A stretch of 64,000 bases of DNA from Flagellimonas olearia (GCF_009184425.1 NZ_WELG01000002.1:1761332-1825331), one strand, 5' to 3'. Shown: positions 36,001-44,792, counted from the first letter of the stretch. Notes: a model not told the origin generated them from the letters alone. Translations and numbers: made by a program.

Positions 36001-36131
36001 ACGGCAGGGTCTATGGATGGGAATTCCCGAACTCCCAAAAACGTATAGCCAATAATCCCGAACAGGATGATGGAAATGTTCATCACAATGGTCAGGATGG
36101 GTCGTTTGATGCTTATCGTGGAAAGGTTCAT
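33048..36131 (-). CDS. RND family multidrug efflux permease
   Basis: A 1027-residue inner-membrane proton antiporter of the HAE1/AcrB group. Twelve membrane segments and two large periplasmic loops are evident. TM4 carries the proton-relay pair in GLVVDDGIVVTEN. The N-terminus FLGVREFPSIDP and the repeats at QSQITEPLEKAINSIDGI (porter region) are standard. It pumps hydrophobic toxic compounds, using the adaptor and the TolC-like channel on either side. Its start overlaps the adaptor stop by four bases. The substrate range is unknown. Confidence 0.95.
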   Translation of the reverse strand: MNLSTISIKRPILTIVMNISIILFGIIGYTFLGVREFPSIDPAVVSVRTSYSGANADIIESQITEPLEKAINSIDGIRNITSSSVQGSSSISIEFDLDKNLEDAANDVRDKVSQAVRSLPEDLDAPPVVSKADADAERIISMTVQSDNKNILELSDYAENVLSQRIETIPGVSSVQIWGQRRYAMRLWIDPLKLASYGLTVADVRSALLAQNLELPSGKLTGKNTELTVKTLGNLNTEEEFNNIIILADGEKLVQLKDIGKASLEGENMETKMSDSGQPMVAIAVVPQPGTNYLEIADAFYEEYERLKKDLPKDFKLNVVIDDTVFVRRAVTEVAETILISIVLVILVIYLFFRNWSMALRPLLDIPVSLIATFFFMWLFGFSVNVLTLLAIVLATGLVVDDGIVVTENIYKKVEEGMNPIEAAIKGSQEIFFAVISISITLAAVFLPVIFLEGFVGRLFREFGVVLGAAVLVSAFVSLTLTPMLNAYLTKPGKQSRSRFYQVTEKYFVAMNKSYADLLGQFMKRKWLSFPILFGCIGLIVLFYSLLQKETAPYDDRNFVRLSVSAPEGSSYEYMDQLMTGITELINDSIPEKKVSLVLTSPGFGTSSVNSGRANVALVDPSERERSQKEIADDLGQWAKVFVGGKTNVSERPTISVNRRGGPPIQFIIQAKNFEKLEEKIPEFMAEVEKDPTFSFSDVNLKFNKPELYVSIDREKAESLGVSVRDVAQTLQLSLSGQRFGYFLMNGKQYQVIGQFDKSDRDEPMDLTSIFVKSKDGLLIQLDNLVTTEEHSSPPQLFHNNRYMSATVSASLASGMSIGDGIDAMNAIKDRVLDETFTTDLGGESRDFVESSSNTIFAFGLAFLLIFLILAAQFESFIDPFIIILTVPMAVAGAMFSLWLFGETWNIFSQIGTIMLIGLVTKNGILIVEFANQLQEEEELSKMQAIMKASESRLRPILMTSLTIALGALPIALSLGAASASRTGMGVVIIGGTLFSLVLTLFVIPALYLMWSKKKVVRPEFKILEAS

Positions 36132-37204
36132 TGTGCCGCGGTCAAGGGTTCAAATTCTTCTAAAACAACCTCTACGGGCGCCCCATCCTTCAAGGCCATT
36201 ACCCCATAGGTCAAAACGGTATCCCCGGGATGAAGATTGGAAAGCACTTGTACCGCTTTTCCGGTACGCGAACCGGTCTCCACATCAATTTCTTTGGCTT
36301 TTCCGTCTTTAAGCACAAATATTTTCTTTCCGTTCTGTACAGGAATCAAGGATTCTGATGGCACCAACAAGGCATCATCCAAAGTTTCCAAAGGAAGGCT
36401 TACATTGGCATAGGCTCCTGGATAAAGCTTTTTGTCCCTGTTGTCCATTTTGGCCCGCATTCTAAGGGTTCTGGTGGCAATGTCCACCTCTGGGTCAATG
36501 GCGTATATGGTGGCATTGTATTCTTCCCTCGAGTCCGATGTAGTAAAGGAAAGTACCGTGCCTACGCTTACTTGGGAGGCATATTTTTCAGGGATGGCAA
36601 ATGTGATCTTTAATTCATCGGTGTTGACCAATTTGGCAATAGTGGTCGAGGGCGTCACATAAGTTCCTTTTGAAATGGACCGCAGTCCTATAGTTCCAGA
36701 AAAAGGAGCTCTGACCGTAGTTTTGGATAACTGAGCTGCAATAAGTTCCGATTCTGCATTGGCCGATTGAAAATCTGCACTGGCAATGTCGTATTCCTCT
36801 TGGCTTATGGCCTGCTTTTCCAGAAGTAATTTGGCTCTTCTCTCATTTTCGGAGGCCAGTTTTTTTGCGGTTTGGGCTTTGGAAAGCTGGGCCTGAAGTT
36901 CAATGTCGTTTACCTTGAACAGCACTTGCCCTTGGGAAACCTTACTTCCTTCCTTAAAGTTGATGCTTTCCACCACGCCGGAGATTTCACTGCGCAGATC
37001 TATCTGTTCGTTGGCTTCCAAGGTACCGGAAAGAGATATGTTGTCTTTAAAGGTTTTGGGTTGCAAAACCATTCCTTTTACCGTGGTGGTCCCGGGACCA
37101 CTTGGAGCTGATTTTTGGACACTGTTGTTGGACTTGATTCTGTAGGCAATAAGGGCGCCCAATCCAACAACAAATAGGGCATATACAATATGTTTCGTCT
37201 TCAT
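36128..37204 (-). CDS. RND efflux periplasmic adaptor
   Basis: A 358-residue membrane-fusion protein. The start at 37204 gives an N-terminal anchor (MKTKHIVYALFVVGLGALIAY). The lipoyl/hairpin region is at about 60-170: LRSEISGVVESINFKEGSKVSQGQVL and the second half TVRAPFSGTIGLRSISKG. The beta-barrel and membrane-proximal domains follow. It bridges the RND pump and the TolC-like channel. It is the first gene of the operon; no local repressor is encoded. Confidence 0.93.
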   Translation of the reverse strand: MKTKHIVYALFVVGLGALIAYRIKSNNSVQKSAPSGPGTTTVKGMVLQPKTFKDNISLSGTLEANEQIDLRSEISGVVESINFKEGSKVSQGQVLFKVNDIELQAQLSKAQTAKKLASENERRAKLLLEKQAISQEEYDIASADFQSANAESELIAAQLSKTTVRAPFSGTIGLRSISKGTYVTPSTTIAKLVNTDELKITFAIPEKYASQVSVGTVLSFTTSDSREEYNATIYAIDPEVDIATRTLRMRAKMDNRDKKLYPGAYANVSLPLETLDDALLVPSESLIPVQNGKKIFVLKDGKAKEIDVETGSRTGKAVQVLSNLHPGDTVLTYGVMALKDGAPVEVVLEEFEPLTAAQ

Positions 37205-37232
37205 GAATATCGATGAATGGCAAATACCGCAA

Positions 37233-37250
37233 AAGCCCATGATCGGGCTT
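37233..37250 (-). promoter_or_regulatory. inverted repeat in the leader of the RND operon
   Basis: Arms AAGCCC (37233-37238) and GGGCTT (37245-37250) with a six-base centre lie between the -7 box and the adaptor start. It could be an operator for a TetR-like repressor or a leader hairpin. Confidence 0.4.
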
Positions 37251-37253
37251 GCC

Positions 37254-37261
37254 CAAAGATA
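37254..37261 (-). promoter_or_regulatory. -7 box of the RND operon
   Basis: On the minus strand TATCTTTG is an exact TAnnTTTG match 50 bases before the adaptor start. No good -33 is seen. Confidence 0.5.
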
Positions 37262-37521
37262 ACCCTAATGGCCTAATCTGTAGAAGGGTAAAAAGTTAAA
37301 TGTCGTACTTTTCTGTAAACGTCCCAATACTACGGTCCAACGACGGAAACCTTCCCCTTAACTGTCAAAATCCCCAATTTGAGAGTGGGTTTCGGAAACG
37401 CTTCAGATGCTCTTGATTTCCTTTTAAATCCGCATGGAACGGGCGTTCTGGACCCTCCTAATCAAAAATTGGGGAAAATGTTATTTTTTTTCCAAAAGAA
37501 ATAAATGCCCTGAAAAGTTCA

Positions 37522-37529
37522 TAATTTTG
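37522..37529 (+). promoter_or_regulatory. -7 box of the TonB receptor
   Basis: TAATTTTG is an exact match, 35 bases before the ATG. No clear -33 TTG is present. Confidence 0.55.
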
Positions 37530-37564
37530 CACATCTTATTTTATAATGTAACGGTAAAACCGAA

Positions 37565-39628
37565 ATGAAGACCTCCCTCGCTCTCGCTTTTTATGCAATT
37601 TCCCTAACCTTTGTTTTTGCTCAAGATATTCCACAAGACTCCGTAAATGCCTTACAGGAGGTGGTGCTTATAGAACAAGGCATTGAGAAAAGGGCTGTGG
37701 GCATAACCCCATCCAGTTCCATTGGGATAAAAGAAATAGAAAAGTTTGGTCCGTTGGACATTGCTTCGTCAATCAACCAAGTTTCCGGAGTGTATCTACT
37801 CTCGGGAGCATTGAATACCAACAGGATTACCATACGGGGGGTAGGTGCACGTACACCTTATGGTACGGATAAGCTTCGACTATACTTTAATAATATCCCT
37901 GTAACCAACGGAACGGGTTTTTCAACCATTGAGGCTTATGATTTGGAAAATGTTGGAGCGGTTGAAATCATAAAAGGACCCAAGGGGTCTACTTTTGGGA
38001 CCAATTTGGGAGGAGCGATCATTCTCAACACCAAAGCTCCAGAAGTGGGTCAGACGTTTTTGACCAATTCCCTAACCGTAGGTTCCTATGAGATGTTCAA
38101 GAACAATTTGGCGTTTCGGCATTCCGAAAAGAACTTCAACTTGAGTCTTAGCTATAATCATTTGAAAACGGAGGGGTATCGACAGAACAACCAGTTTGAA
38201 AGGGATGGCATTTTACTTACTTCATCGGTAGTGTTGGGGGGTAAGAGCAAGTTGGATTTTATGCTCAATTATATAGATTACACGGCTGGAATCCCCAGTT
38301 CCATCAACCAAACCGATTTTGAAGAAAACCCTACCAATGCAGATGCCAACTGGTTGGCGGCACAAGGTTTCGAAGCCAACAAATATACCTTGACCGGGAT
38401 TACGCATACCTATGAGTTCAATCCGGGACTAAGGAACCGAACAAGCCTTTTTTACACCTATTTGGATCATTATGAACCCCGCCCATTCAATATTTTAGAT
38501 GAGTTTACCAACGGATTTGGCCTAAGGTCGGTCTTTGATGGAAAGTTGCTTTCCGGGCATTTTACTTTGGGAACCGAAATTTATAATGATGAATACCACT
38601 GGGGTACTTTTGAGAATCTGTTCCGGGACAATGAAGGCGTTGGAAGTGTGCAGGGGGATAGGCTGAGCAACAATACGGAGTTTAGAAGGCAGTTGAATCT
38701 TTTTGGGACGTTTGAACTTCCCTTGGACAAGAATTTGACCGCGCAAGTTGGATTGAACCTCAATAAGACCAAATACGATTTTAGGGATTTGTTCAACAGT
38801 GGGGATGCCAACACATCGGCCAATCGTGATTTTGATGCCATTCTTTCACCGAGCTTGGAACTGCAATACAAATTGGACCAAGGATTTTTATATGCCAATG
38901 TGAGTAAGGGATTCTCCAATCCTGGATTGGAAGAGACCTTGACGCCCGAAGGGGTCATCAACCCAGATATAGCCCAAGAAAAGGGAATAAGCTATGAGTT
39001 GGGAGGTCAGTTTGGACTGTTCAACGACGCCTTGCAGCTTACGGCCAACCTGTATACCATGCAAATCAAGGATCTTTTGGTGGCCCAACGGGTAGGAGAG
39101 GACCAATATATAGGAAAGAATGCCGGTAAGACCCGTCACCAAGGTTTGGAGTTGGACGCCAGATATGCCATTTCGGTCACCAACACGTTTTTACTTACAC
39201 CTTATTTGAGCTATACCTTGAGTGACCATAGTTTTATTGACTTTGTGGATGGCGATAACGACTACAGTGGAAATCCATTGACCGGCGTGCCAAAGCACAG
39301 GCTTAGCTCCGGGTTGGATATGGTTCATGATAGTGGGGTTTCCCTTAACATATCCCATCAGTATGTGGATGATATTCCACTGACGGATGCCAATACTTTG
39401 TCCAGTGAGTCTTATAATGTGTTCAGCCTTTCTTCCAAATATGCCGTTCCCATGGGCAAGAACTTCAAATTGGGCTTAAATGCCGGAGTAAACAATGTGT
39501 TCGATACCAATTATGCCGGGTCTGTATTGATCAATGCAGTGGGCTTTGGTGGAAACCTGCCCCGCTATTACTACCCTGCCAATGGTAGGAATTACTACGG
39601 TAAAATAGGGGTTACCTATCTATTTTAA
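37565..39628 (+). CDS. TonB-dependent receptor (FecA-like)
   Basis: A 687-residue outer-membrane receptor with signal MKTSLALAFYAISLTFVFAQ. The plug domain (about 30-160) shows INQVSGVYLLSGALNTNRIT and VEIIKGPKGSTFGTNLGGAI, the TonB-dependent plug motif. The barrel runs to the aromatic ending YYGKIGVTYLF. It has no N-terminal CarboxypepD_reg domain, unlike the other receptor here, and looks closest to iron-siderophore-type receptors. The ligand is unknown. It has its own promoter, with no transporter partner downstream on its strand. Confidence 0.9.
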   Translation: MKTSLALAFYAISLTFVFAQDIPQDSVNALQEVVLIEQGIEKRAVGITPSSSIGIKEIEKFGPLDIASSINQVSGVYLLSGALNTNRITIRGVGARTPYGTDKLRLYFNNIPVTNGTGFSTIEAYDLENVGAVEIIKGPKGSTFGTNLGGAIILNTKAPEVGQTFLTNSLTVGSYEMFKNNLAFRHSEKNFNLSLSYNHLKTEGYRQNNQFERDGILLTSSVVLGGKSKLDFMLNYIDYTAGIPSSINQTDFEENPTNADANWLAAQGFEANKYTLTGITHTYEFNPGLRNRTSLFYTYLDHYEPRPFNILDEFTNGFGLRSVFDGKLLSGHFTLGTEIYNDEYHWGTFENLFRDNEGVGSVQGDRLSNNTEFRRQLNLFGTFELPLDKNLTAQVGLNLNKTKYDFRDLFNSGDANTSANRDFDAILSPSLELQYKLDQGFLYANVSKGFSNPGLEETLTPEGVINPDIAQEKGISYELGGQFGLFNDALQLTANLYTMQIKDLLVAQRVGEDQYIGKNAGKTRHQGLELDARYAISVTNTFLLTPYLSYTLSDHSFIDFVDGDNDYSGNPLTGVPKHRLSSGLDMVHDSGVSLNISHQYVDDIPLTDANTLSSESYNVFSLSSKYAVPMGKNFKLGLNAGVNNVFDTNYAGSVLINAVGFGGNLPRYYYPANGRNYYGKIGVTYLF

Positions 39629-39630
39629 CT

Positions 39631-40626
39631 CTAGAGGGTATAAAATGTATAGATAATGGTCCAAGTGTATACCTCACCGGGGTTCGCTTTTACATTAATG
39701 TAAGGTTGGGGGCAAATGGTTTGTGGTGCCGACCAAACTGCCAAGGACGATATGGGTTGATCACAGGTGATTCGCACCCCAATTCCCGCTTCGTGGTTTT
39801 CCAGTCTGATGTCGTAATCCTTTGGGTCATTGGGATCATAGCCAAAAGCAGGACGAATCTGTGCAAAGTCATCAATAAGCGCTTTGGTGAACACTACTTT
39901 GTTGCCCTCTATTTTGGCGTAGTCCTTCAGGCCGGTTTCTTCGGGTGAAGAAGCATAAGGCACGCCATCCTTGTCGGTTAGGGTAAACGGAAAAGTTACG
40001 GAATAGCCCGGGCCAATGGATAGATTGTCCATCACAAAAAAGTTATGGTTGTTCACCAAACTCTCAATGGGCAGTTTCCCCGTGTTTTTAAATCGATGTT
40101 GCAATACCAGTTGAGGTTTTCCTTTGGTCAGTTTCACCTTTTTTTCATAGCTATACGAATAGCTGTCGGAGGTTATCTCATGAAGGAACGTCACAGAATT
40201 GGTTCGCACTTTGACTTTTCTTTTGCCATGATCCATAATATCATAGGTCTTGGAAAACGAGTGCTTGTCCCCGTTATCTTTTTTCAACAGACCTACCCCG
40301 ATTTTTAAAAATGCTTCGCCTGCTACAGCGTCCTCGAAACCTACAGCCTTAAAATCCTCAACGGGCCCCATAATGGCATCGTGCGATAAAGGGTCATAAC
40401 CCTGGAACCATTTGCCAAAATAGGTATGGCCCTTGTATTCCAACTTGGGAATGATTCCAGCCCAATCGAATCGGGAAGCGCGGTAATATCCCATATCCTT
40501 GTCTGGGAGATATAGGGTCGCGGAGATATCACCATTGCGTATTTCTACTTGTGGTGCTTGCTGTTGGGCCCATCCGAAGGTGGTGAGCAATCCAAAGAAT
40601 AATACAATACGTCCTCGATTTTTCAT
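39631..40626 (-). CDS. exported galactose-mutarotase-like protein
   Basis: A 331-residue exported protein; the start at 40626 yields the signal peptide (MKNRGRIVLFFGLLTTFGWAQ). The body resembles the aldose 1-epimerase/galactose mutarotase-like beta-sandwich superfamily: ISATLYLPDKDMGYYRASRFDWAG near the start, NNHNFFVMDN in the middle and VWSAPQTICPQPYINVKANPGE near the end. Such domains bind sugars. The catalytic His/Glu pair is not certain, so an enzymatic role is unproven. It is convergent with the TonB receptor gene (2-base gap), and the two may share a carbohydrate-related function, but only proximity supports this. Confidence 0.6.
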   Translation of the reverse strand: MKNRGRIVLFFGLLTTFGWAQQQAPQVEIRNGDISATLYLPDKDMGYYRASRFDWAGIIPKLEYKGHTYFGKWFQGYDPLSHDAIMGPVEDFKAVGFEDAVAGEAFLKIGVGLLKKDNGDKHSFSKTYDIMDHGKRKVKVRTNSVTFLHEITSDSYSYSYEKKVKLTKGKPQLVLQHRFKNTGKLPIESLVNNHNFFVMDNLSIGPGYSVTFPFTLTDKDGVPYASSPEETGLKDYAKIEGNKVVFTKALIDDFAQIRPAFGYDPNDPKDYDIRLENHEAGIGVRITCDQPISSLAVWSAPQTICPQPYINVKANPGEVYTWTIIYTFYTL

Positions 40627-40893
40627 TTTGTGGAATGTGGGTTTGAACTCTAAAATAAGATAAATGGAAAACAATTTTGATATGTGGGTATTGGGTTGTT
40701 ACGGATGATTCATTTTTCAGGGCGTATGTTCTAAAAACCAACCAAATCTTTTAAGTGTTTATGGTCAAAGGAAGAATGCCTTTTTCTCGATTTATAACAA
40801 AAAAGCAATGGATTTTACCGTGTACATGTTGTATTTTTCAGTTTTAACCGGTGTTTGCCTCAATGGCAAGTCCAATTATATTCTTAAAACAGC

Positions 40894-42216
40894 ATGAACC
40901 CAAAAAGTAAAGTCCTTTCAAAAAATCTGTACAGGTTTCCCATGATCATCCTTGTAACCACCTTTTGCTTATTGGGATGTCGGCAAAATAAGTCAACAGC
41001 GGATAATGCCGAAGTATTGGCATTTGTTGGGGCCAATATCATTGATGGGACAGGGGCAGAACCCATCAAGGACGGTGTTCTCTTGGTAGAGCAGGGCAAG
41101 ATTGTTGCTGTAGGGACAAAGGATAATATCACTATTCCGGAAGGGGCTTCCATTCTGGGGGTGAGCGGCAAGACCATTATGCCCGGAATCATTGACGCCC
41201 ATTGCCATGTGGGTGTGTCCAATGGTCTGCAGACAGGGTATAGTGGTGAAAATGTGGTCAAACATCTAAATACCAATGCAAGGTATGGGATTACTACCTT
41301 GGTTTCTTTAGGGGACGGAACAGCGATTTCGGCAGAATTCCGGAACACACAAAACGTACCGACCTTGGATAGGTCCAGACTTTTTATGGCAGGGACAGTC
41401 ATCTCCGGGGACACCGAGGAAGAGGTGACGAAAATCATTGATCATAACGATTCGCTCAAAGTGGATTTTATGAAGATACGAGTGGATGATGTTCTGGGTA
41501 CTTCACCAAAAATGGCCGAGGACATTTATAAAACGGTAATAGATCGGTCCCATGAGTTGGGGTATCGGGTGGCCTCGCATATTTTTTATCTGGAGGATGC
41601 CAAAAAGGTATTGCGGGCAGGAACCGATTACATAGCGCATAGCGTTCGGGATACGCTGGTGGATGATGAATTTATCACATTGATGAAAGAAAACAAGGTG
41701 TACTATTCCCCAACCTTGATGCGGGAAGTGTCCACCTTTGTCTTTGGAGGTGAACCCAATTATTTTACCGATCCCTTTTTCACTAAGGAAGTGGATGAAG
41801 CCACCATTGCGGAACTACGCAATCCGGAACGTATGGAAAGCATTGCCAATAGTGCCAGTGCCCAAGCTTATAAAGCCGCTCTCCCCACGGCGATGAAAAA
41901 CCTGAAGCGACTATCGGATGCGGGAGTCACTATTGTCATGGGAACGGATAGTGGGCCTGCAGGACGATTTCCAGGATATTTTGAGCATCTGGAAATGGAA
42001 ATGATGGTAGATGCTGGTATGTCGCCCATGGAAGTGATCATGGCTTCCACGTCCAATACGGCCAAGGTCATGAAACTGGAAGGCGTTGGTTCCTTGGAAG
42101 AGGGCAAATGGGCAGATTTTATAGTGCTGGACAAAAATCCATTGGAAGACATATCCAATACTAGGACTATTTCCTCCGTTTGGATCGCAGGAAACAAGGT
42201 TCCGGATAAGCAGTAA
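40894..42216 (+). CDS. lipoprotein amidohydrolase (imidazolonepropionase-like)
   Basis: A 440-residue metal-dependent amidohydrolase. The lipobox CLLGC (Cys29) makes it a lipoprotein. The metal site HxH is in GIIDAHCHVG; further ligands include the His in VASHIFYL and IAHS, and the Asp in VMGTDSGPAG. It belongs to the amidohydrolase group that includes imidazolonepropionase and prolidases. Its location outside the inner membrane suggests peptide or cyclic-amide degradation. The substrate is unknown. Confidence 0.88.
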   Translation: MNPKSKVLSKNLYRFPMIILVTTFCLLGCRQNKSTADNAEVLAFVGANIIDGTGAEPIKDGVLLVEQGKIVAVGTKDNITIPEGASILGVSGKTIMPGIIDAHCHVGVSNGLQTGYSGENVVKHLNTNARYGITTLVSLGDGTAISAEFRNTQNVPTLDRSRLFMAGTVISGDTEEEVTKIIDHNDSLKVDFMKIRVDDVLGTSPKMAEDIYKTVIDRSHELGYRVASHIFYLEDAKKVLRAGTDYIAHSVRDTLVDDEFITLMKENKVYYSPTLMREVSTFVFGGEPNYFTDPFFTKEVDEATIAELRNPERMESIANSASAQAYKAALPTAMKNLKRLSDAGVTIVMGTDSGPAGRFPGYFEHLEMEMMVDAGMSPMEVIMASTSNTAKVMKLEGVGSLEEGKWADFIVLDKNPLEDISNTRTISSVWIAGNKVPDKQ

Positions 42217-42238
42217 CCTATTTTTAAGCCTAGGGAGT

Positions 42239-42847
42239 TTATAAAGGATACTGTTCCACCAGCTCCAACCTTTTTACAATGGTATTTCTTTTCAGGAGGG
42301 TGCCTGGAGACAAAACTGCATTGGCCCCAATACGGCTGTGGTCGCCCACCAATGCCCCGAATTTTTTTACTCCGGTAGCAATGAGCTTACCGTCATAATT
42401 CAATACAATTTCCTTATCCGTTCTTTCATTGTAGTGGTTGGCCGCTATGGAACCTGCTTCAAAATTTACATTTGAACCAATGATGCTGTTCCCAACATAA
42501 TTTAAATGGGCAATGGCAGTGTTGGAAAATATGAGACTGCCCTTGATTTCAGTGGAAGGCCCAATTTTTACCGACCGATCCAAAAAGACCCCTTCCCTAA
42601 AATAGGCATGGGCCCCAATATGACAATTTTCCATAACAATGGTGGGATGTTTAAAAGTGACCCCTTGTTCCACTACGGACGATTTGTGGATGGCCACCTG
42701 ATTCTCAATGTCAAAATCAGCTCCAAGATGGGGCAGTATCCCCATAATGAAGGTTTGGACTTCAGTGGTGATTTCCCAAGGTAATCCCAAACGCTTTAAA
42801 TCATCATAAAAAGGAATGTCGGAAATAAAGTCCCGTAGGTCTATCAT
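42239..42847 (-). CDS. left-handed beta-helix acyltransferase-like protein
   Basis: A 202-residue protein of the hexapeptide (LbH) superfamily. The coil repeats are visible (IVMENCHIGAHAYFREG, VKIGPSTEIKGSLIFSNT, IGANAVLSPGTLL), and HLNYVGNSIIGSNVNFEAGS matches the acetyltransferase half of GlmU and glucose-1-phosphate thymidylyltransferase-like proteins. The nucleotidyltransferase domain is missing, so it probably acts only as an acyltransferase on a nucleotide sugar or an unknown acceptor. The frame is intact. It is monocistronic. Confidence 0.82.
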   Translation of the reverse strand: MIDLRDFISDIPFYDDLKRLGLPWEITTEVQTFIMGILPHLGADFDIENQVAIHKSSVVEQGVTFKHPTIVMENCHIGAHAYFREGVFLDRSVKIGPSTEIKGSLIFSNTAIAHLNYVGNSIIGSNVNFEAGSIAANHYNERTDKEIVLNYDGKLIATGVKKFGALVGDHSRIGANAVLSPGTLLKRNTIVKRLELVEQYPL

Positions 42848-42931
42848 ATCAATGGAAATTTGTGAGGCTGCATAGGTATACCAGAAACAGATGCACAGCG
42901 CATTGTTGCTAATTTAGGGTATAAATTACAA

Positions 42932-42959
42932 TTGGTCCAAGTAGGTTTTCATACCTTTG
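42932..42959 (+). promoter_or_regulatory. promoter of the TPP-riboswitch transcript
   Basis: TTG at 42932-42934, a spacer of 17 and TACCTTTG at 42952-42959. The start would be at about 42965, just before the riboswitch. Confidence 0.7.
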
Positions 42960-42966
42960 AAGTCTA

Positions 42967-43054
42967 CATGGGGTGTCCTGGATAACAGGGCTGAGATTAT
43001 ACCCGGAAGTTGACCACTTCGCACCTGATCCAGATCATGCTGGCGTAGGGATTT
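42967..43054 (+). ncRNA. TPP riboswitch (THI element)
   Basis: All conserved blocks of the thiamine-pyrophosphate aptamer appear in order: GGGGTG at its start, CTGAGAttataccc, then CCTGATCCAGATCATGCTGG and CGTAGGGA. It binds TPP and lowers expression of the downstream genes when the vitamin is plentiful. A small hairpin (ACGTGC ttt GCACGT, 43061-43075) follows without a T run, so control may be at translation rather than termination. It lies 70 bases before the transporter start. Confidence 0.95.
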
Positions 43055-43124
43055 TGGCAAACGTGCTTTGCACGTGTTCCATTAGGGTTCCCATGGTTTA
43101 TTTGGACAATGATAACCCGTTTAC

Positions 43125-43724
43125 ATGGAATTACTTTCACAACTTACTTTATTACAATGGGTGGGAACCGGCTTTGGAGTGGTCCAAGTTCTTTTGGCCC
43201 GCCAGAACAATATCCATAATTATCTTTTTGGTATCGTTGCCATTTTGATCAGTATGTGGGTGCTGTATCAATCCAAATTGTATGCGGATATCCTGTTGAA
43301 CCTCTACTATCTGGTCATGAGTATCTACGGATGGTTCTATTGGAAAATGGGAAAGCAAAAGCAGGAAACCCCAATTTCATATTCCACCAAAAATGAACAT
43401 GGGATTGCCATGGGAATCGTTATCGCCAGTTTTGCGTTGATGGCCTATTGGCTGGGACAACATACAGATTCGGATGTTCCGTATTGGGATGCCGTGGTCT
43501 GTGCCTTTGCCTGGGCCGGGATGTGGCTCATGGCCAAACGAAAGATTGAAAACTGGATATACTTGAACATCAGTAACCTGATATCCATTCCACTATTGAT
43601 GTATAAAGGACTGTACATCTATGCAGGTTTAACGGCTTTTTTGTTCATCGTGGCTGTATCGGGTTATATTAAATGGAGAAAAATACTTGCAGATGAAACT
43701 GAAGGACAACATGCAAAGGTATAG
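43125..43724 (+). CDS. pnuT: PnuC-family transporter, likely thiamine (PnuT)
   Basis: A 199-residue membrane protein of the PnuC family with about seven membrane segments; the core LARQNNIHNYLFGIVAIL and YLVMSIYGWFYW is typical. PnuC-family proteins import a vitamin by facilitated diffusion coupled to intracellular trapping: PnuC nicotinamide riboside, PnuT thiamine. The TPP riboswitch directly upstream makes thiamine the likely substrate. The following gene overlaps its end by 32 bases. Confidence 0.88.
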   Translation: MELLSQLTLLQWVGTGFGVVQVLLARQNNIHNYLFGIVAILISMWVLYQSKLYADILLNLYYLVMSIYGWFYWKMGKQKQETPISYSTKNEHGIAMGIVIASFALMAYWLGQHTDSDVPYWDAVVCAFAWAGMWLMAKRKIENWIYLNISNLISIPLLMYKGLYIYAGLTAFLFIVAVSGYIKWRKILADETEGQHAKV

Positions 43725-44721
43725 AGAGCTCTGCTTCGGAAAAGAAGAACTGCCCAAAGCCGTTTTGGAAGGCATTGCCAAGGAAAACTTGTGGAACTTA
43801 TGGGTGCCCAAGTTGTATGGTGGATTGGAACTGAGCCTGACGGGGGGATTGAAAACGTTGAGACATTTGGCGCAAGTGGATGGCAGTTTGGGGTGGACCG
43901 TTACCCTGTGCTCCGGAGCGAATTTCTTTATTGGGAACTTGCCCAGAGAAACGGCCAATGCAATTTTCAATGACCCAAAAGAACCCGTTTGTTTTGGGGG
44001 GAGTGGGGGAGTGTTTGGTACCGCCGAGAGAAAAGGGGACGGATACATTATTAACGGAATCTGGAAGTACGCCACGGGTGCCCCCTATCTTACCCATTTT
44101 ACCTTAAGTGCAAAAATCCAAGAAGAGGGAAAGGACGTGCTCAATGAGGAGGGTTTGCCTGTAGTGCGTTGTTTTGTTTTGGATGGTAAGGACGTAAAAG
44201 TCATTAAGGATTGGAATACCATGGGATTGAAGGCCACGGCCACCCATTCCTTTGAAGTATCTTCCAAATGGGTAGATGAAAAGTATAGCTTTTTCTATAA
44301 CCAATGGTACCATTCGCAGAATATCTTTAAAATTCCTTTTGGGGTGTTTGCCGATTTGACCCTTTGGGTCAATTATGTAGGTATGGCAGCCCATTATATA
44401 GAAGAAGCCGAAATGGTATTGAGACGGAATGAAATATTGGAAAAATTGAAAGAAGCACTGTCCCGATCAGATGAAAAAATAGGCGGCTGGGCAAAACGGA
44501 CCGAGGATAACATCAATTTGGAGGACGGGTTCCCGGAAGATTGGATTCGTGAAGTTCATTCTGAGGCTTCAGCTTCGGTTAAGACCATTTCGGAATGTAT
44601 AATGGAGGTCTACCCTTTGTTGGGGATTAGAGGGTGCAGTAATGGGCACCAATTGAATCAGGTATTCAAGGATTATTTTACGGCTACCCAACACCATATT
44701 TTCAGTACGAAAGTGGTATAG
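43693..44721 (+). CDS. acyl-CoA dehydrogenase-like flavoprotein
   Basis: A 342-residue flavin-binding protein of the acyl-CoA dehydrogenase superfamily (group D flavin monooxygenase/HsaA-like branch by look): N-terminal helical domain (about 1-105) with LWNLWVPKLYGGLEL and VDGSLGWTVTLCSG, then the beta domain (about 110-215) with GSGGVFGTAERKGDGYIING and WKYATGAPYLTHF, then a C-terminal helical domain. It is shorter than the usual 380-400. The ATG at 43693 is chosen over the TTG two codons earlier. It overlaps pnuT by 32 bases, and so is translated from the TPP-riboswitch message. The active-site base and substrate are unclear. Confidence 0.82.
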   Translation: MKLKDNMQRYRELCFGKEELPKAVLEGIAKENLWNLWVPKLYGGLELSLTGGLKTLRHLAQVDGSLGWTVTLCSGANFFIGNLPRETANAIFNDPKEPVCFGGSGGVFGTAERKGDGYIINGIWKYATGAPYLTHFTLSAKIQEEGKDVLNEEGLPVVRCFVLDGKDVKVIKDWNTMGLKATATHSFEVSSKWVDEKYSFFYNQWYHSQNIFKIPFGVFADLTLWVNYVGMAAHYIEEAEMVLRRNEILEKLKEALSRSDEKIGGWAKRTEDNINLEDGFPEDWIREVHSEASASVKTISECIMEVYPLLGIRGCSNGHQLNQVFKDYFTATQHHIFSTKVV

Positions 44722-44792
44722 AGGTGAAAATGGCGTAATTTTTTATGGGATAAGAGGTCTCTTTGGCTAAAATTTAAAATGGAAATAAGCTA

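Larger units (their letters stand above)
37205..37564. other. divergent intergenic region, 360 bases
   Basis: This gap lies between the RND operon and a TonB receptor. It contains a minus-strand -7 box with a short hairpin on the left and the receptor promoter on the right. I see no open frame with coding character and no RNA structure in the middle. Confidence 0.55.

Noticed and set aside
42973-43248. Open frame overlapping the riboswitch and the start of pnuT
   Set aside because: It runs through the conserved TPP aptamer and out of frame into pnuT; it has no family signal.
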